Shown piece by piece: positions 36,401-49,139 of a DNA stretch of 64,000 bases. Source of the stretch: Rugalucina vietnamica (taxonomy: Eukaryota > Mollusca > Bivalvia > Lucinida > Lucinidae). The DNA is taken from positions 11,695,548-11,759,547 of the forward strand of contig OZ024884.1 in NCBI GenBank assembly GCA_964017185.1, read 5' to 3'. The translations under genes and the position numbers were made by a program. Numbering within the stretch: the first letter of the stretch is position 1; each line of letters starts with the position of its first letter. A model generated the notes under the pieces. It was not told the origin of the DNA. It ran no database searches and saw nothing but the letters and a program-made list of their open reading frames with translations.

Positions 36401-39400
36401 TCAGGAAAACATGTCCGTGCAATATATACCCCCTTAAACCCCACTTTTATATAGCAAAACTGGGGTTTGCAGGGGTATACCTATTTTTCTTATTTTCGCT
36501 CCAAAACATAGATTGTGGGTACTCGTTAGAACCGCCTCGGTGAGGCGGTTCTAACGTGTACCCACAATCTATGTTTTGAGCAAAAATAAGAAAAATATCA
36601 AAAATTTTCAGCTGAAAATTTTCAATTTTTAAAGCTCAAAAAGTATCTGTTTATTGCATGGGCAAGTTTTCGTAATGATCACTGAGAACATGATTTCCTT
36701 AACTCAGTGACTCAGGGGTCACCATGGAAACGATGACAAAATTCAACAGGTTGAAGCAGATCTGCGACGATGTTGCCGTCATCGCCGCTGCTATGAGGAA
36801 ATCCACTTCGGGACTTATGGAGGTATGTAAATATATTTTTTTTTGTTTGTTTGTTTGAATCAACGGTTTAAATATACAGGTTCTAAGGGGAAAACTGTGA
36901 CAAAGTTCGACAGGTTAAAACAGATCTGCGATGATGTTGCCATTATCGCTGCGGCTATGAGAAAATCCACTTCTGGACTTACGGAGGTAGATCTATGGAT
37001 ATTTACTGTAAATCCAGAAATATTCGCAAGAATTTAATTTTCGCTAATATTCGCGAATTGGTTGCCTCGCAATTCCAAGTTCTTGCTAATAAAGTGTCAC
37101 TATAAACTTTATAGAATACATGGACACTCACTGGCAAATTCAAGAACTCGTTAATAATTCGGAGATAGAAAATTCGCGAAACAAAAGTCACGCGAAAATT
37201 TCCAAATTTACAGTATTTATTATGAAAACAGTCTCTACTTAACCCAGAAACCTCTGTGGTGCAGTGGTTATGTCACTCACCTTGTAAACCAGGGGTCGCA
37301 GGTTCGATCCCGGGCTTCTCCAGCCCGTCGGATGGGACTATAAACCGAGGTCCCGTCTCCATATGACCTTAGCTGTTGGTGGGACGTTAAACCCCAATCA
37401 ACCAATCTACTTAACTCAACTTGATTTTATTTGCAAATTACACACCACAGAAAAACACAGATTTTTCTTTAGCTGCAAAAATGATTTTTTGATATTTTTT
37501 GCTCCAAACATAGATTGTGGGGGTGCATGTTTAAACTACCTCAGAGAGGCTGTTCCAACAAGTACCCACAATCTTTATTTTGAATTTAAAATAAAAAAAT
37601 GTATACCCCTGTAAATTTAAAGTTCAGCAAATGACAAAGTTCAACAATTTGAAACAGAGCCGTGATAAAATTGCAGCTATTGTCAAGCTTAATATGAGAT
37701 TATCTAAATAGGAACTTTATAACAGTTCTAATTTTATTACTTGTTTCACCAAAAAGGAAAAAACCAAAAAAAAAAAAAACAACATCCATTTCCTCCATAT
37801 AGGTTAATGAAGATGGCACAAAACTTCGGCGATCACCTGACAATCCTATGCCAGAGAACACAGAGGAAAGACGTCAAGACCTTACAGCCAGGACAGTTTA
37901 CGCAGTGAGTAAATATTACAAAAACATAGTCTATATGACCTTTCTCCGGGATCTCCGAACAGGTCTGACACAAACCGGTCTGTGCAGCCACGGAGGATGG
38001 CTAGTTGCTTGAAATTTCGGATTTAAGAAGAAGAGGAATTGTACTATCCGTGTAGCGAAAACAAAGGCACTGATCAGCTTCGCAGTTACAGCGAAGCTGA
38101 TCTGTGCCTTTGTTTTTGCAGAGGCAAAAATCCGGTTTTCTCATGACGCTCATATATTTGCAGCGATAACCTCAAGTTTGCATATGTGATACTGTGTTTC
38201 CCACCCTCTGGTGGATGGGCTGATAACTGGAAATCACGCATTTTGAATGGAGAGAGGTTATCATGCCTGCATGTGACATTTTCGCTTGACGTTATATGTG
38301 ACATCAAGTGAAATGATGTTACATCATTTTAGTGGCGCCATTTTCTTCTTTGACACAGAAATCAACAATTTTTCGTCTTTGTTTTCGCCTATGCAGATTG
38401 TTGGTTTTCCCATGGGGCGGCTCATATTGACATTAGAAAAACTTGCTCATGCAATATACAGAGATTTTTTTTTCTGCTGTACAAAATTGAAGATTTCATT
38501 AGATAAATTTTGCTTTTTTTCTTATTTTTGCTCAAAACATAGATTTTGGGTACATGTTAAGAGTAGAACCTCATTAGCGAGGTGGTTCGAACGAGTACCC
38601 ACAATCTATGTTTTGGAGCAAAAATCAGAAAAATAGGTACACCTCTGCATACCCCAGTTTTTCTATATAAAAGTGGGGTTCAAGGGGGTAAACATTTCAT
38701 GGACATGTTTTCCTGATGTTTAGGGTCCTGTCTGAGAAAAGTTTTGCTTATTACAAAAAATTGTTATGTTCAGAAACATTGTCGTGATTTTCAGAAACCT
38801 TTCCCACTGGATGCCCAACTAGAAGAATTAATCACTTGGTTTGAAACATATGGACCCATGGACACGGTGTTCATGAGGAAAGATGCTCATAAAAAGTTCA
38901 AGGTCAGTGAATACTGGAAATTCTGAAATGCTTGCGAAAACTTAATTTTCACTAATTTTTACTTGCAAAAATACACTAATTTATGCTTGCAAAAATAAAG
39001 TTATCAGTATTATAAAGAATTACTGAAAGCGTATGCAATAAAACTTGCCTGCAAATTCAGGAACTCACTTATACAGTCAAGGACCAAAAGTATTTCCACA
39101 ACGTCAGAAACTCCATAGACACATGTATTTTCACGTTTACAAGAAAAAATCCTGTCCCTCTCGGTCAACATATTTTCATCATTTTGGTGTCATTTGGAAG
39201 GTGAACAAATAAAGCCATTAACAAGGTATTTTCAATCAATTCCGTGCATGCATTTTTAGCTCACCTGAGCCGTCAGGCTCACAAGGTGAGCTTATAGTAT
39301 ACCCATGCTCCGTCCGTCCGTCGTCCGTCCGTCCGTCGTCCACCATTTTCAAAGATCTTCTTCTCTGAAACAGCTTGGCCAATCAAAGCCAAATTTTACA

Positions 39401-42400
39401 TGAAGCATCTATGGGAAGGGGGAACCAATGTGTATATAAATAATCCAGGTCACATGACCAAGATGGCCGCCATGCCCATATATGGTAAAAACCCTTCAAA
39501 AATCTTCTTCTCCGGAACCACTGGACCGATTTCAACCAAACTTGGCATCAAGCATCGATGACTCAAGTACTACAATGTGTATATAAATCATGACCTTGCG
39601 GTGACCTTGACCTATTTTACGGCAAGGTCAACATAGGTCGCCTTTGCATTTGAATGGGAAAAATTGTTAAATTGTCATTTAAAGGAAAAATCTTGCAGAA
39701 AATGAGCAGTAGGACTGAATATTAATGATTCTGAAAAAAATTGGGCACCAGGGGCTCATCCGCCCCCACCCCGGGGCAATATACATGTATATTATCATAA
39801 TATTCAAACATCTTCTTCTCTGAAACCGCTTGGCCAATCAAAGCCAAATTTTACATGAAGCATCTATGGGAAGGGGGAACCAATGTGTATATAAATAATC
39901 CAGGTCACATGACCAAGATGGCCGCCATGCCCATATATGGTAAAAACCCTTCAAAAATCTTCTTCTCCAGAACCGGTTGACCGATTTCAAGGAAACTTGG
40001 TACGAAGCATTGATGGCTCAAGTACTACAATGTGTATATAAATCATGACCCTCTGATGACCTTGACCTATTTTACGGGAAGGTCAACATAGGTCACCAAT
40101 GCATTTGAATGGGGAAAACTTTTAAAATGTCATTTAAAGTGAAAGTCTTGCAGGAAATGGGCAGTAGGACTGGATATTAATGATTCTGAAAAAAATTGGA
40201 CCCCAGGGGCTCATGTGCCCCCACCCCGGGGCAATATACATGTATATTTCCATAATATTCAAACGTCTTCTCCTCTGAAACCGCTTGGCCAAACAAAGCC
40301 AAATTTTATGTGAAGCATCTATAGAATAGGGGAATCAATGTGTATATAAATAATCTAGGTCACATGACCAAGATGGCCGCCATGCCCATATATGGTAAAA
40401 ACCCATCAAAAATCATCTTCTCTGAAACCAATAGACTGATTTCAAGGAAACTTGGCGTGAGGCATCGATGGCTAAAGTACTCCAATGTATATATAGATCA
40501 TGACCATGTGATGACCTTGTCCAAGTTTATGGCAAGGTCAACATGGGTTGCCTATGCATCTGAATTGGGAAAACTGTTAAAATGTCATTTGAAGGAAAAA
40601 GCCAACAGGAAATTGGCAAATGGACAGAATATTGAAGATTCTGAAAAAAGAAAATGGCCCAAGGGCTTCATCTGCCCCTGCACTGGAGTTAAATACCATA
40701 ATATTCAAACATGTTTATTGGTATATGCAGCTGATCTCAGGTGAGCGTTTACAGGACCATTGGTCCTCTGGTAAAGCTACCAATTTTTAAACAACACATG
40801 GTATTTATTTTGACAATTTTTGGGCAACTTCACCATTGACGTCAATGGGAAAGTGACTTTTTAAAGATTTCCTAAAATTTCAAAATTGTTGTATACAGAA
40901 AATGCAATGTTGAAACTTCACCAAATAACATTTGTTCATTGCTTTATTTATTTAACCTTCACATGACACCAAAATCATGCAAATATGTTGACCAGAAGAT
41001 GCAGGATAATTTTTCAGGCAAACATGAAAATACAGGTAAGTCTATGGAGTTCCGGGCGTTGTGGAAATACTTTTGGTCCTTGACTGTAATTAGGAAATCG
41101 AAAATTTGCGAAATAAAAGTCACAAAAAAAAATTCTGAATGTAGTATACACAACATTACAAAAATTTGCCCATGCAATACACAGGGTTTTGTAAAGTTTC
41201 AAAAAACTGGCAATTTTCAGTAGAAAACTTTTGATATTTTTTCTTATTTTTGCTCAAAACATAGATTGTGGGTACACGTTAGAACCGCCTCGCCGAGGCG
41301 GTTCTAAGGAGTACCCACAATCTATGTTTTGGAGCAAAAATAAGAAAAATAGGTATACCCCTGCATACCCCAGTTTTACTATATAAAATTGGGGTATAAG
41401 GGGGTATTTATTTCACGGACATGTTTTCCTGATGAAAAAGCATTGTTTTTTTTTTTTTAATATTTTAGGGATCAGTGTTCGCCACATTCAAGTCCAAAGA
41501 TGACATGGAAAAATTTCTCAAGGAAGAAACAGTGAAATATGGCGACCTAGAACTAGAGGCTAGAAAGACTAAGTACGTCGGAACTGAATCAACATACTGA
41601 ATAAGCTTTAATTGATTTAGAAGTCAAGATTTATTTGAAAACTCGGCCTGTAGCATGTCATATTAATACTGAAGTGGACCTGAGTTACCTATCTTGTGCG
41701 GAACATTTCTATAGAGAAGATTTTATTATACTCTTATGTTTGTTCTTCCTCTAATGCTGATTCAACCAAGAATGTCTTGATATTAATGAAAGTTGTTGGC
41801 TGGGAATTTAAGCCATATATTTTTTCTTTGATTCAGTTAAACATCCCTTTCAAGATTATTTCAGTTCATATGAGACGGGCCAATTAGTAGATGGGGCGAA
41901 AACAAGAGAACCCCGAGAAAAACCACCAGGCACACCCGCCAGCAGAAATTGGCTTGTCTAAAATATTGCCAGAGCGGGGCTCGAACCCACATCAGACACA
42001 GCGGTGAGATGATCGAGTGATTAAGAAACAGTACTCTTAACCGCACGGCCAGGGGGGCCGCCTTTAGCCATAAATGAGCCACTATAAACAAGATGACTTG
42101 ATGTTCTTGATTTTGTTTCAGACAGCAGTATTATCAAGACAAACAAGAGGAGAGAAAACAACAAAAAGAGCACCAACAACAGAAAGGAAAACAGTAAGTG
42201 AATTCTGTTGTAGCATGAGTAAAAAATTGTTGACTGGGACGTACGAAGCAAAGAAAGTAAGAGTGACTTGGGTGAGTCTTTCACTAGAGGGAGTGCATTG
42301 TGGTTGGTTTTAGTGGTAGACAAAAAGAAAATTGAGTGTGGTAGACGTGTCGAACCCCACAGCGCTTGGTTATGCAATTAACAAGAAGTGGCGGCTCTGT

Positions 42401-45400
42401 CCTGACCCGAATAAAAAAGATAAACAAAAAGAATAAAACAAAAACAAAAAAAACATGCTGCGTGGAACCTTGGAAAATCCAAATACTGACAAATTCAAAT
42501 TTCTCATTGATGAAGATTTACCCTATCGTTTAAAGGGGATATCAACCAAACACTAAATAACAATTTCAATAAATGTTGAATACGAGGGAAAATCCAAAAT
42601 AATGTAAACTTTTGCTGTAGCGTCAACATACGTAGATAAATTTTAGAAAAACGTATATTGCGATAAAGCAGAATATTCGTAAAACAAGATAAGGTAAAAC
42701 AATTACACATTTCATAATTATCTGAAACACGCCGTGCCATTTTAAAACCATGGTGATGCATAGGCGGCGCACACGAATTTTCGGCCCTGTCCCGCGTCAT
42801 ACATGTCTCGACAAAATGTAAAATAGGCATGAGAATTGCGTTAAACTTAAACCAGCAAAAGCTTGGGTGTTTAGATAATACTGTGCATAAGTTTCAACAA
42901 ATTTGAGTAGTGCGTTTTTGAAATATTAATATCAATTGTGGGCTGTTTCAGTACTGACACAAAGACCGAAAATATCTAAATGTAGACAAAACGGGAATAT
43001 TCAATGAATAAATCAGGTGTGTAAAAATGTTCCCGTTGTGATTCTGACGCTAAAATAGCATAACAAAGATGGAAAAAGAAACAAAAATAACTCGCGTCAA
43101 TGGTGACGTAAATGCGTAAGTCACTGACCGCATTCGGACGGCTGATGATGTGGCGATTTTGAAGTAATTTAAAGTAAGAATTTGTTTCGAGTTTTGGATA
43201 CTGACAGAAAATTTGTGAGGTACAAAGCACAATAAGCAAACAATCTTTATTCTATGGTACATGTTGAATAGATGGCCGTGAGCGCTGAGGGGATGTTAAT
43301 TTCAAAATGAATAAAAACGTCAACGACGTTACGAAATCAAAGATGGCGTGCGCCGGGTAGACCATTGTGACCTTTTTGTTTTGACTGTAGATTTTTAACG
43401 AGTCGTTATTTTTTCCTGATATTTTACCACGAAAAACTAGACATATTTCGATTTATGTTCATGTTATTTTATAAGCATTTGAATGAGTTGTATAGAAGCT
43501 ACAGCAAAAGTCTACGTTATTTTGGATCATCCCCCGTAATTCTACAAAATGTTGTAAAATGAAAGTTTTGCAATTGACAATAAATTGAAAACTAATTAAT
43601 AGACAACTGCTGACAAAATTGGACATTGGAACTGATTAAAGTGTTCTTTATTCACAGAGCCAGAGAACGACAGGATGAAGAGTACAGAAATAAGATCAGA
43701 AACGAGTTAACAAAAGGTGCTATGTTACACATGAAAGGGTTCAGCGGCGAGACCAAGCGAGAAGACATCAAGAATTTCCTACAGGATCACGGTCAGGTGG
43801 CCTGGATTGACTTTGATACGGGAGATACCGAGGTAATAGAGTCAAACATCTCTAGTAATTAGATAGTATAAGTTAAGGAATATTCTGTTGTTAAAAATGA
43901 TGTATGAAACTTTATTTTTGCATAAATACCCCTGTCACAGCCATAGATTAATGGAAAGAAAGCCATGTATTAATGTAGCAATTTTCGTGTGCAGGTGCTG
44001 TTAATACTTGGCTTTTATTTATGCTCGTTACCAGGCGCCACGCAAAACATGTTAATATAGGGATCAAACATAATTTTCCATTCATTAATATTCGCTACGC
44101 CCGCAGTTTTCAACACTCCACGAGGGACCTAGCGAACGTTAATGTTTTGATCGCTATTATTGCATAAATTCTGTAAGAACGAAAGAAATAACAGCCCACT
44201 ATATTTTACAGCCTCATCACGTTTTCATAAGCATAAAAGTTTACATTCTTATGCTTGTTCCAGGCAGACTTCAGTTACGCATTATTAGCATGTGTTTTGC
44301 GTGGTGTCCAGTAATGAGCATAAATAAGAGCCATGCATCGGGACCTAGCAAATGTTAGTGAATGGAAAATCATATTTGATCCCTATATTGAAAGAAAATG
44401 AATTCAGAGTTTGAAAATGTTTGTCTGTCCTTTTCAGGCCTGGATAAGGTACGATGAAGAGAATATGGCTCCCAGTGTGTTGGAAAAACTGAACACAGCA
44501 ATGCCGGACGGTATCATGCTAAATGAATCCAAACTAGAGTGTAGGGTATTAGAAGGTATGTTAGCAGGCTAACAGTCCCAATGATTTAAGATACTTCTGT
44601 GGTATAGTTAACTCATTTAAGCCTGGCGTCCCTTTTATCGGACATAGGCAAACAGAATAGCCCCAGATGTGACGCCGCAGAACGCGGCGTCCCATCCTGG
44701 GCTATTCTGTTTGCTTATAGGAATTTCATCGAAAAATGGAATAAAATTTTAAAATCACACCTGCGGCCCCTAAAAATGAAAGTGGACTCGTCCAATTGAC
44801 ATTTATGGGAGAATCCATTCGTCAAATATGGGTTAACTCATTTAAGCCTGGCGTCCCTTTTGTGGGACATAGGCAAACAGAATAGCCCCAGATGTGACGC
44901 CGCAGAACGTGGCGTCCCATCTGGGGCTATTCTGTTTGCTAATAGGAATTTCATCGAAAAATGGTATAAAATTTTAAAATCACACCTGCGGCCCCTTAAA
45001 ATGAAAGTGGACTCGTCCAATTGATAATTATGGGAGAATCCATTCGTCAAATATGGGTTAAACTAAGTGGTTAAGTCACTTGATGCAGTGTATTCTAGGA
45101 ACTACTACTTGTAGTTAGGGTGGTGCTATGCTACTTCTACTGGTCTTTGGTGCAATACTAATAAGCAGCTGATCTCTTTGACATCAAACCCACAAAAATG
45201 CAATTTGCATTTATGCTCTCCTTATACATGTATATCCCGAAGTTCAGTCCCTTATTATCTATTGGGTATCAATTTTTGGAGAAGAAGAGCTAGAGTAGTG
45301 GTTCAAATTGCTACATAAATGAATGAAAATTAAAAAAAAAATGGAAAAGATTAAAATGGAAAAGATGAGCCATCTCATGGGAAAACCAACAATCTGCATA

Positions 45401-48400
45401 GGCGAAAACAAAGACGCAGATCAGCTTCACAGTAACCGCGAAGCTGATCAGCGCCTTTGTTTTCGCTACTCGGATAGTACAATTCCTCTTCTACTTAAAT
45501 CCGAAATTTCAAGCTTCTAGTTCTTTTCTGTGCTTGTACATGGTCGGTTTGTGTCAGACCTGTTCGGAAACCACATTGTTGGTTTTCCCACGAGGCGTCT
45601 CAAATGTCTGAAAACACTGAGCCTCTTTGTTTATAGGTGAAGAAGAGCTAGAGCGATGGATAAAAATGTTCAAAGGTCTGAGAGACGGAAAATCTAGAAA
45701 TTAACTTTGTTGTTAAAAGAAAAAAAAAAAGGAAAACATTAAGAAAACATATCCGTATAGTATATGAGCCGCGACGCGAAAAAAACGGTCTTCGGGATTT
45801 CCGACCAGGTCCGACACAAACCGGCCTGTACAGTCACAGAAGCAGGCTAGAAGCTTGAAATTTCGGATATACGTAGAAGAGGAATTGTACTATCCGAGTA
45901 GCGAAAACAAAGGCGCTGATCAGCTTCGCGGTTACCGCGAAGCTGATCTGCGCCTTTGTTTTCGCCTAGGCAAAAATCCGGTTTTCTCACGATGCGGCTC
46001 ATATGTACCCCCTTAAACCCCACTTTTATATAGCAAAACTGGGGTATGCAGGGATATACCTATTCTTATTTTTGATCCAAAACATGCATTGTGGGTACTC
46101 GCTAGAGCTGAGGTGGTTCTAACGTATACCCACAATCTATGTTTTGGAGCTAAAATAAGAAAAAAAAATATAAAAAAATTTCTACTGAAAATTTTCAGTT
46201 TTTACAACTTAGGAAAAATCAATATATTGCATGGACGTGTTTTTGTAATGAGTCTGAAAGTACTGTAAATTCGGAAATTTTCGCGTGACTTTTATTTCGC
46301 GAATTTTCTATTTCTGAATTATTAGCGAGTTCTTGAATTCGCGAGTGAGTGTCCATGTATTCTAAAAAGTTAATTGTGGCTCTTTATTAGCGAGAACTTT
46401 GAATTCGCGAGGCAACCAATTCGCGAATATTAGCGAAAACTAAGTTCTCGCGAATATTTCCGGATCTACAGTATTGAGTCTCTTTGTTTATCTACAGGTG
46501 ATGAAGAGCTAGAGAGATGGATCAAAATGTTCAAAGATATTGCCGATAGGCGACAAGGCTTCAGAGACAAAAGAAATAAGAAAGGCCGAGATGGGGGGAA
46601 AAAACAGAGATATGGATCGAGACCTTCAAAGGTAAATTATTACGAAAACTTGCCCATGCATTATGCAAAAAAAATTTGGAAGTTGTTAAAAATCAAATTT
46701 TTCAGTAGAAAAACATAGATTGTGGGTACACGTTAGAACCACCCCCGTGAGGCGGTTCTAACGAGTACCCACAATCTATGTTTTGGAGAAATAGCTATAC
46801 ACCTGCGAACCCCAGTTTTTCTTTTACAAAAGTGGGGTTCAAGGGGGTATACTTTTTATGGACATGTTTTCCTGATGTTTTTAAGGTTTCTAAAGTAAGA
46901 GGGAGTGCAGTGGCCTAGTGGTAGAGCATTGGACTCTGAATCGAGAGGCCCTTTGTTCTATCCCCACTTGAGTACATGCGCGGATCCAGAGGGGTCCGGA
47001 CCCCCCTGGAATTTGAAAATTTTCCCTAAAAAAAGGTAATTTCGGGATTTTTTGAGGGTTGGACCCCCCTCGTCTGTGACCAAAAATTACCATTTTCGTT
47101 GGACCCCCTCTCATGAAAATTTCTGGATCCGCGCATGGAGTAACCATGTCGTGTCCTTGAGTAATGGTCAATACCCAGGAAGCTGGGTCTCCTGCTCAAC
47201 ATGGCCGAAAAATTGTTGACTAAGGCATTAAAACACAATACAAACTAACAAAATAAGAATAGAAGATCCAGAAATGGATACAACGAAATATAAAATCCCA
47301 ACCCAGATAGCAGGTAGCAAAGAAAGGACAGTACAATACAACACCAACATATTACAACATATAGGATGATTAAGATGACTAGCTCTTTCCCAACAAGGTA
47401 GCCACCTGACTAGCATCAACCAGAGATCTCGAGGACGCCAGATTCGGCGTCCCGGGACGAGAAAACTTGGACTCGGACGCATGATTCTGCCAAGAGATGA
47501 TTCCCGGGACGCAAGATTTTTTCGCCGTGAGACGTCCCAAAATTCCCATCTTTACCTTGGCTTTTGTTGTTTATTAGCTCCAAGAATCAATTATCTCCAA
47601 TCAAGATAGGGATTACACAAATTAATGGTGTTGTCCCAATGCAAATTAGACATGCTATAAAGTTTCACGCCTCCGGCGCCTGATCAATATGACGGTCGCG
47701 TGTCATTGTGTAAACATGTTAGCATACGGTTGATCGGTCAGCTAACATAAAACAATTTACTTTTTAAACAGTCATAAAATCTTGTGAAAACCTAGCGATT
47801 TTCATTTAAAGATCAATGGAATTACATAAACAATTAAAAAAAAAGCAAAAATTTTACACTTTTGGACCGATTTTTGAAATGTCATTAGTTTTCGCGACTT
47901 TAAAATTAATGGAAAAATCGTGATTATTTGTTTGTTCTTGTTGCATCAAAATCATAATTGTTGGTAAAACTTTGTTTAAAGTGTTCAAAAGAGGTTTAGT
48001 GTCCATATTTTAATAATGAAGAATGCAAGCCAATCTTATCATTCTTACCAAATTGACAGTACTTAGGAAATCCAGCCTTTGAGGGGTCACCCCTCATTCA
48101 CCCCAAACTCATTACTGAACAAGCGAAAGTAAATGATATTCACCTAACATTATATGATAGACAGATGTCACAGAAAGGCTTTGTCTACAAAAGGAGCTAA
48201 TTTTGGAGTGTATTACACACATTTCTTGGTCTTACCTAGTAGAGTAGACCCCCCCCCCCACCATGTACCTAACCAGTGTAACCACACTACTAAGACTGTT
48301 TAATTATACCCCCGGCATTTATGCCGACGGGTATATAGTTTTCGCTTTTCCGTTCGTCCGTTCGTCCGTTCGTATGTTCGTTCGTTCGTTAGTTCGTTCG

Positions 48401-49101
48401 TTATTCCGGAACGTTCGTGGAATTTATGTCAAAGTTTTTGTTAAAGTTTCTCTGGTGGTGTATATCTCATGAACCAATGATCAAAAACCATTCATATTTT
48501 AACCATAGGTACCCTATAGGGTTTGCTTTGTTTCTGTGTGTTCGGACCCTGGGTCCATGCCCGGGGGTGGGGCTAGAGGTCAAAATCTAGGTCACCTTTA
48601 ATTTGGGTCAAAGTTTTGGTTTAAGTTTCTCTGGTGGTGTATATCTCATGAACCAATGATCAGAAACCATTTACATTTTAACCATAGGTACCATATATGG
48701 TTTGCTTTGTTTCTGTGTGTTCGGACCCTGGGTCCATGCCCGGGGGTGGGGCTAGAGGTCAAAATCTAGGTCACCTTGAAAATGTGCTGTTTACATAGTG
48801 TTTTTTCATCTCTAAGTTCATATCTTAACAAATACTTATAGGAATGTATTCCTGTTTGGATCACAGATACCCTTTAGGGTTGAATTAAATTCTATGGCAC
48901 CAAACTCCCGGGGTGGGGCTGGAGGTCAAAATCTAGGACACATAAGATAGAATAGTTATCAAGATTAATATTCCGTATGTCTATATCTTGACAACCATGT
49001 GTCAGAAAATGTTCATGCTTACAACACAACATAGGTACCACATAAGGGCTAGACCCAAGGGTCCATGCATGGGGGTGGGGGTGGGACCTGAGGTCAAGAT
49101 C

Positions 49102-49139
<38 letters not shown>

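Larger units (their letters stand above)
38912..41147. mobile_element. Family H MITE, copy 3, split by a mariner-like MITE
   Basis: Left part 38912-39073 (TACTGGAAATTCTGAAATGC), right part 41087-41147 (AAATTTGCGAAATAAAAGTC). Together they give about 223 bases, matching the other H copies. Confidence 0.65.

Noticed and set aside
38286..38636. 116-residue open frame
   Set aside because: Runs through family A and B MITE sequence; no domain or splice-site support.
45637..45676. Internal donor in exon 11a (AAAG/GTCTGA)
   Set aside because: Using it leaves phase 2, which does not match exon 11b (needs phase 1) or exon 12 (needs phase 0).
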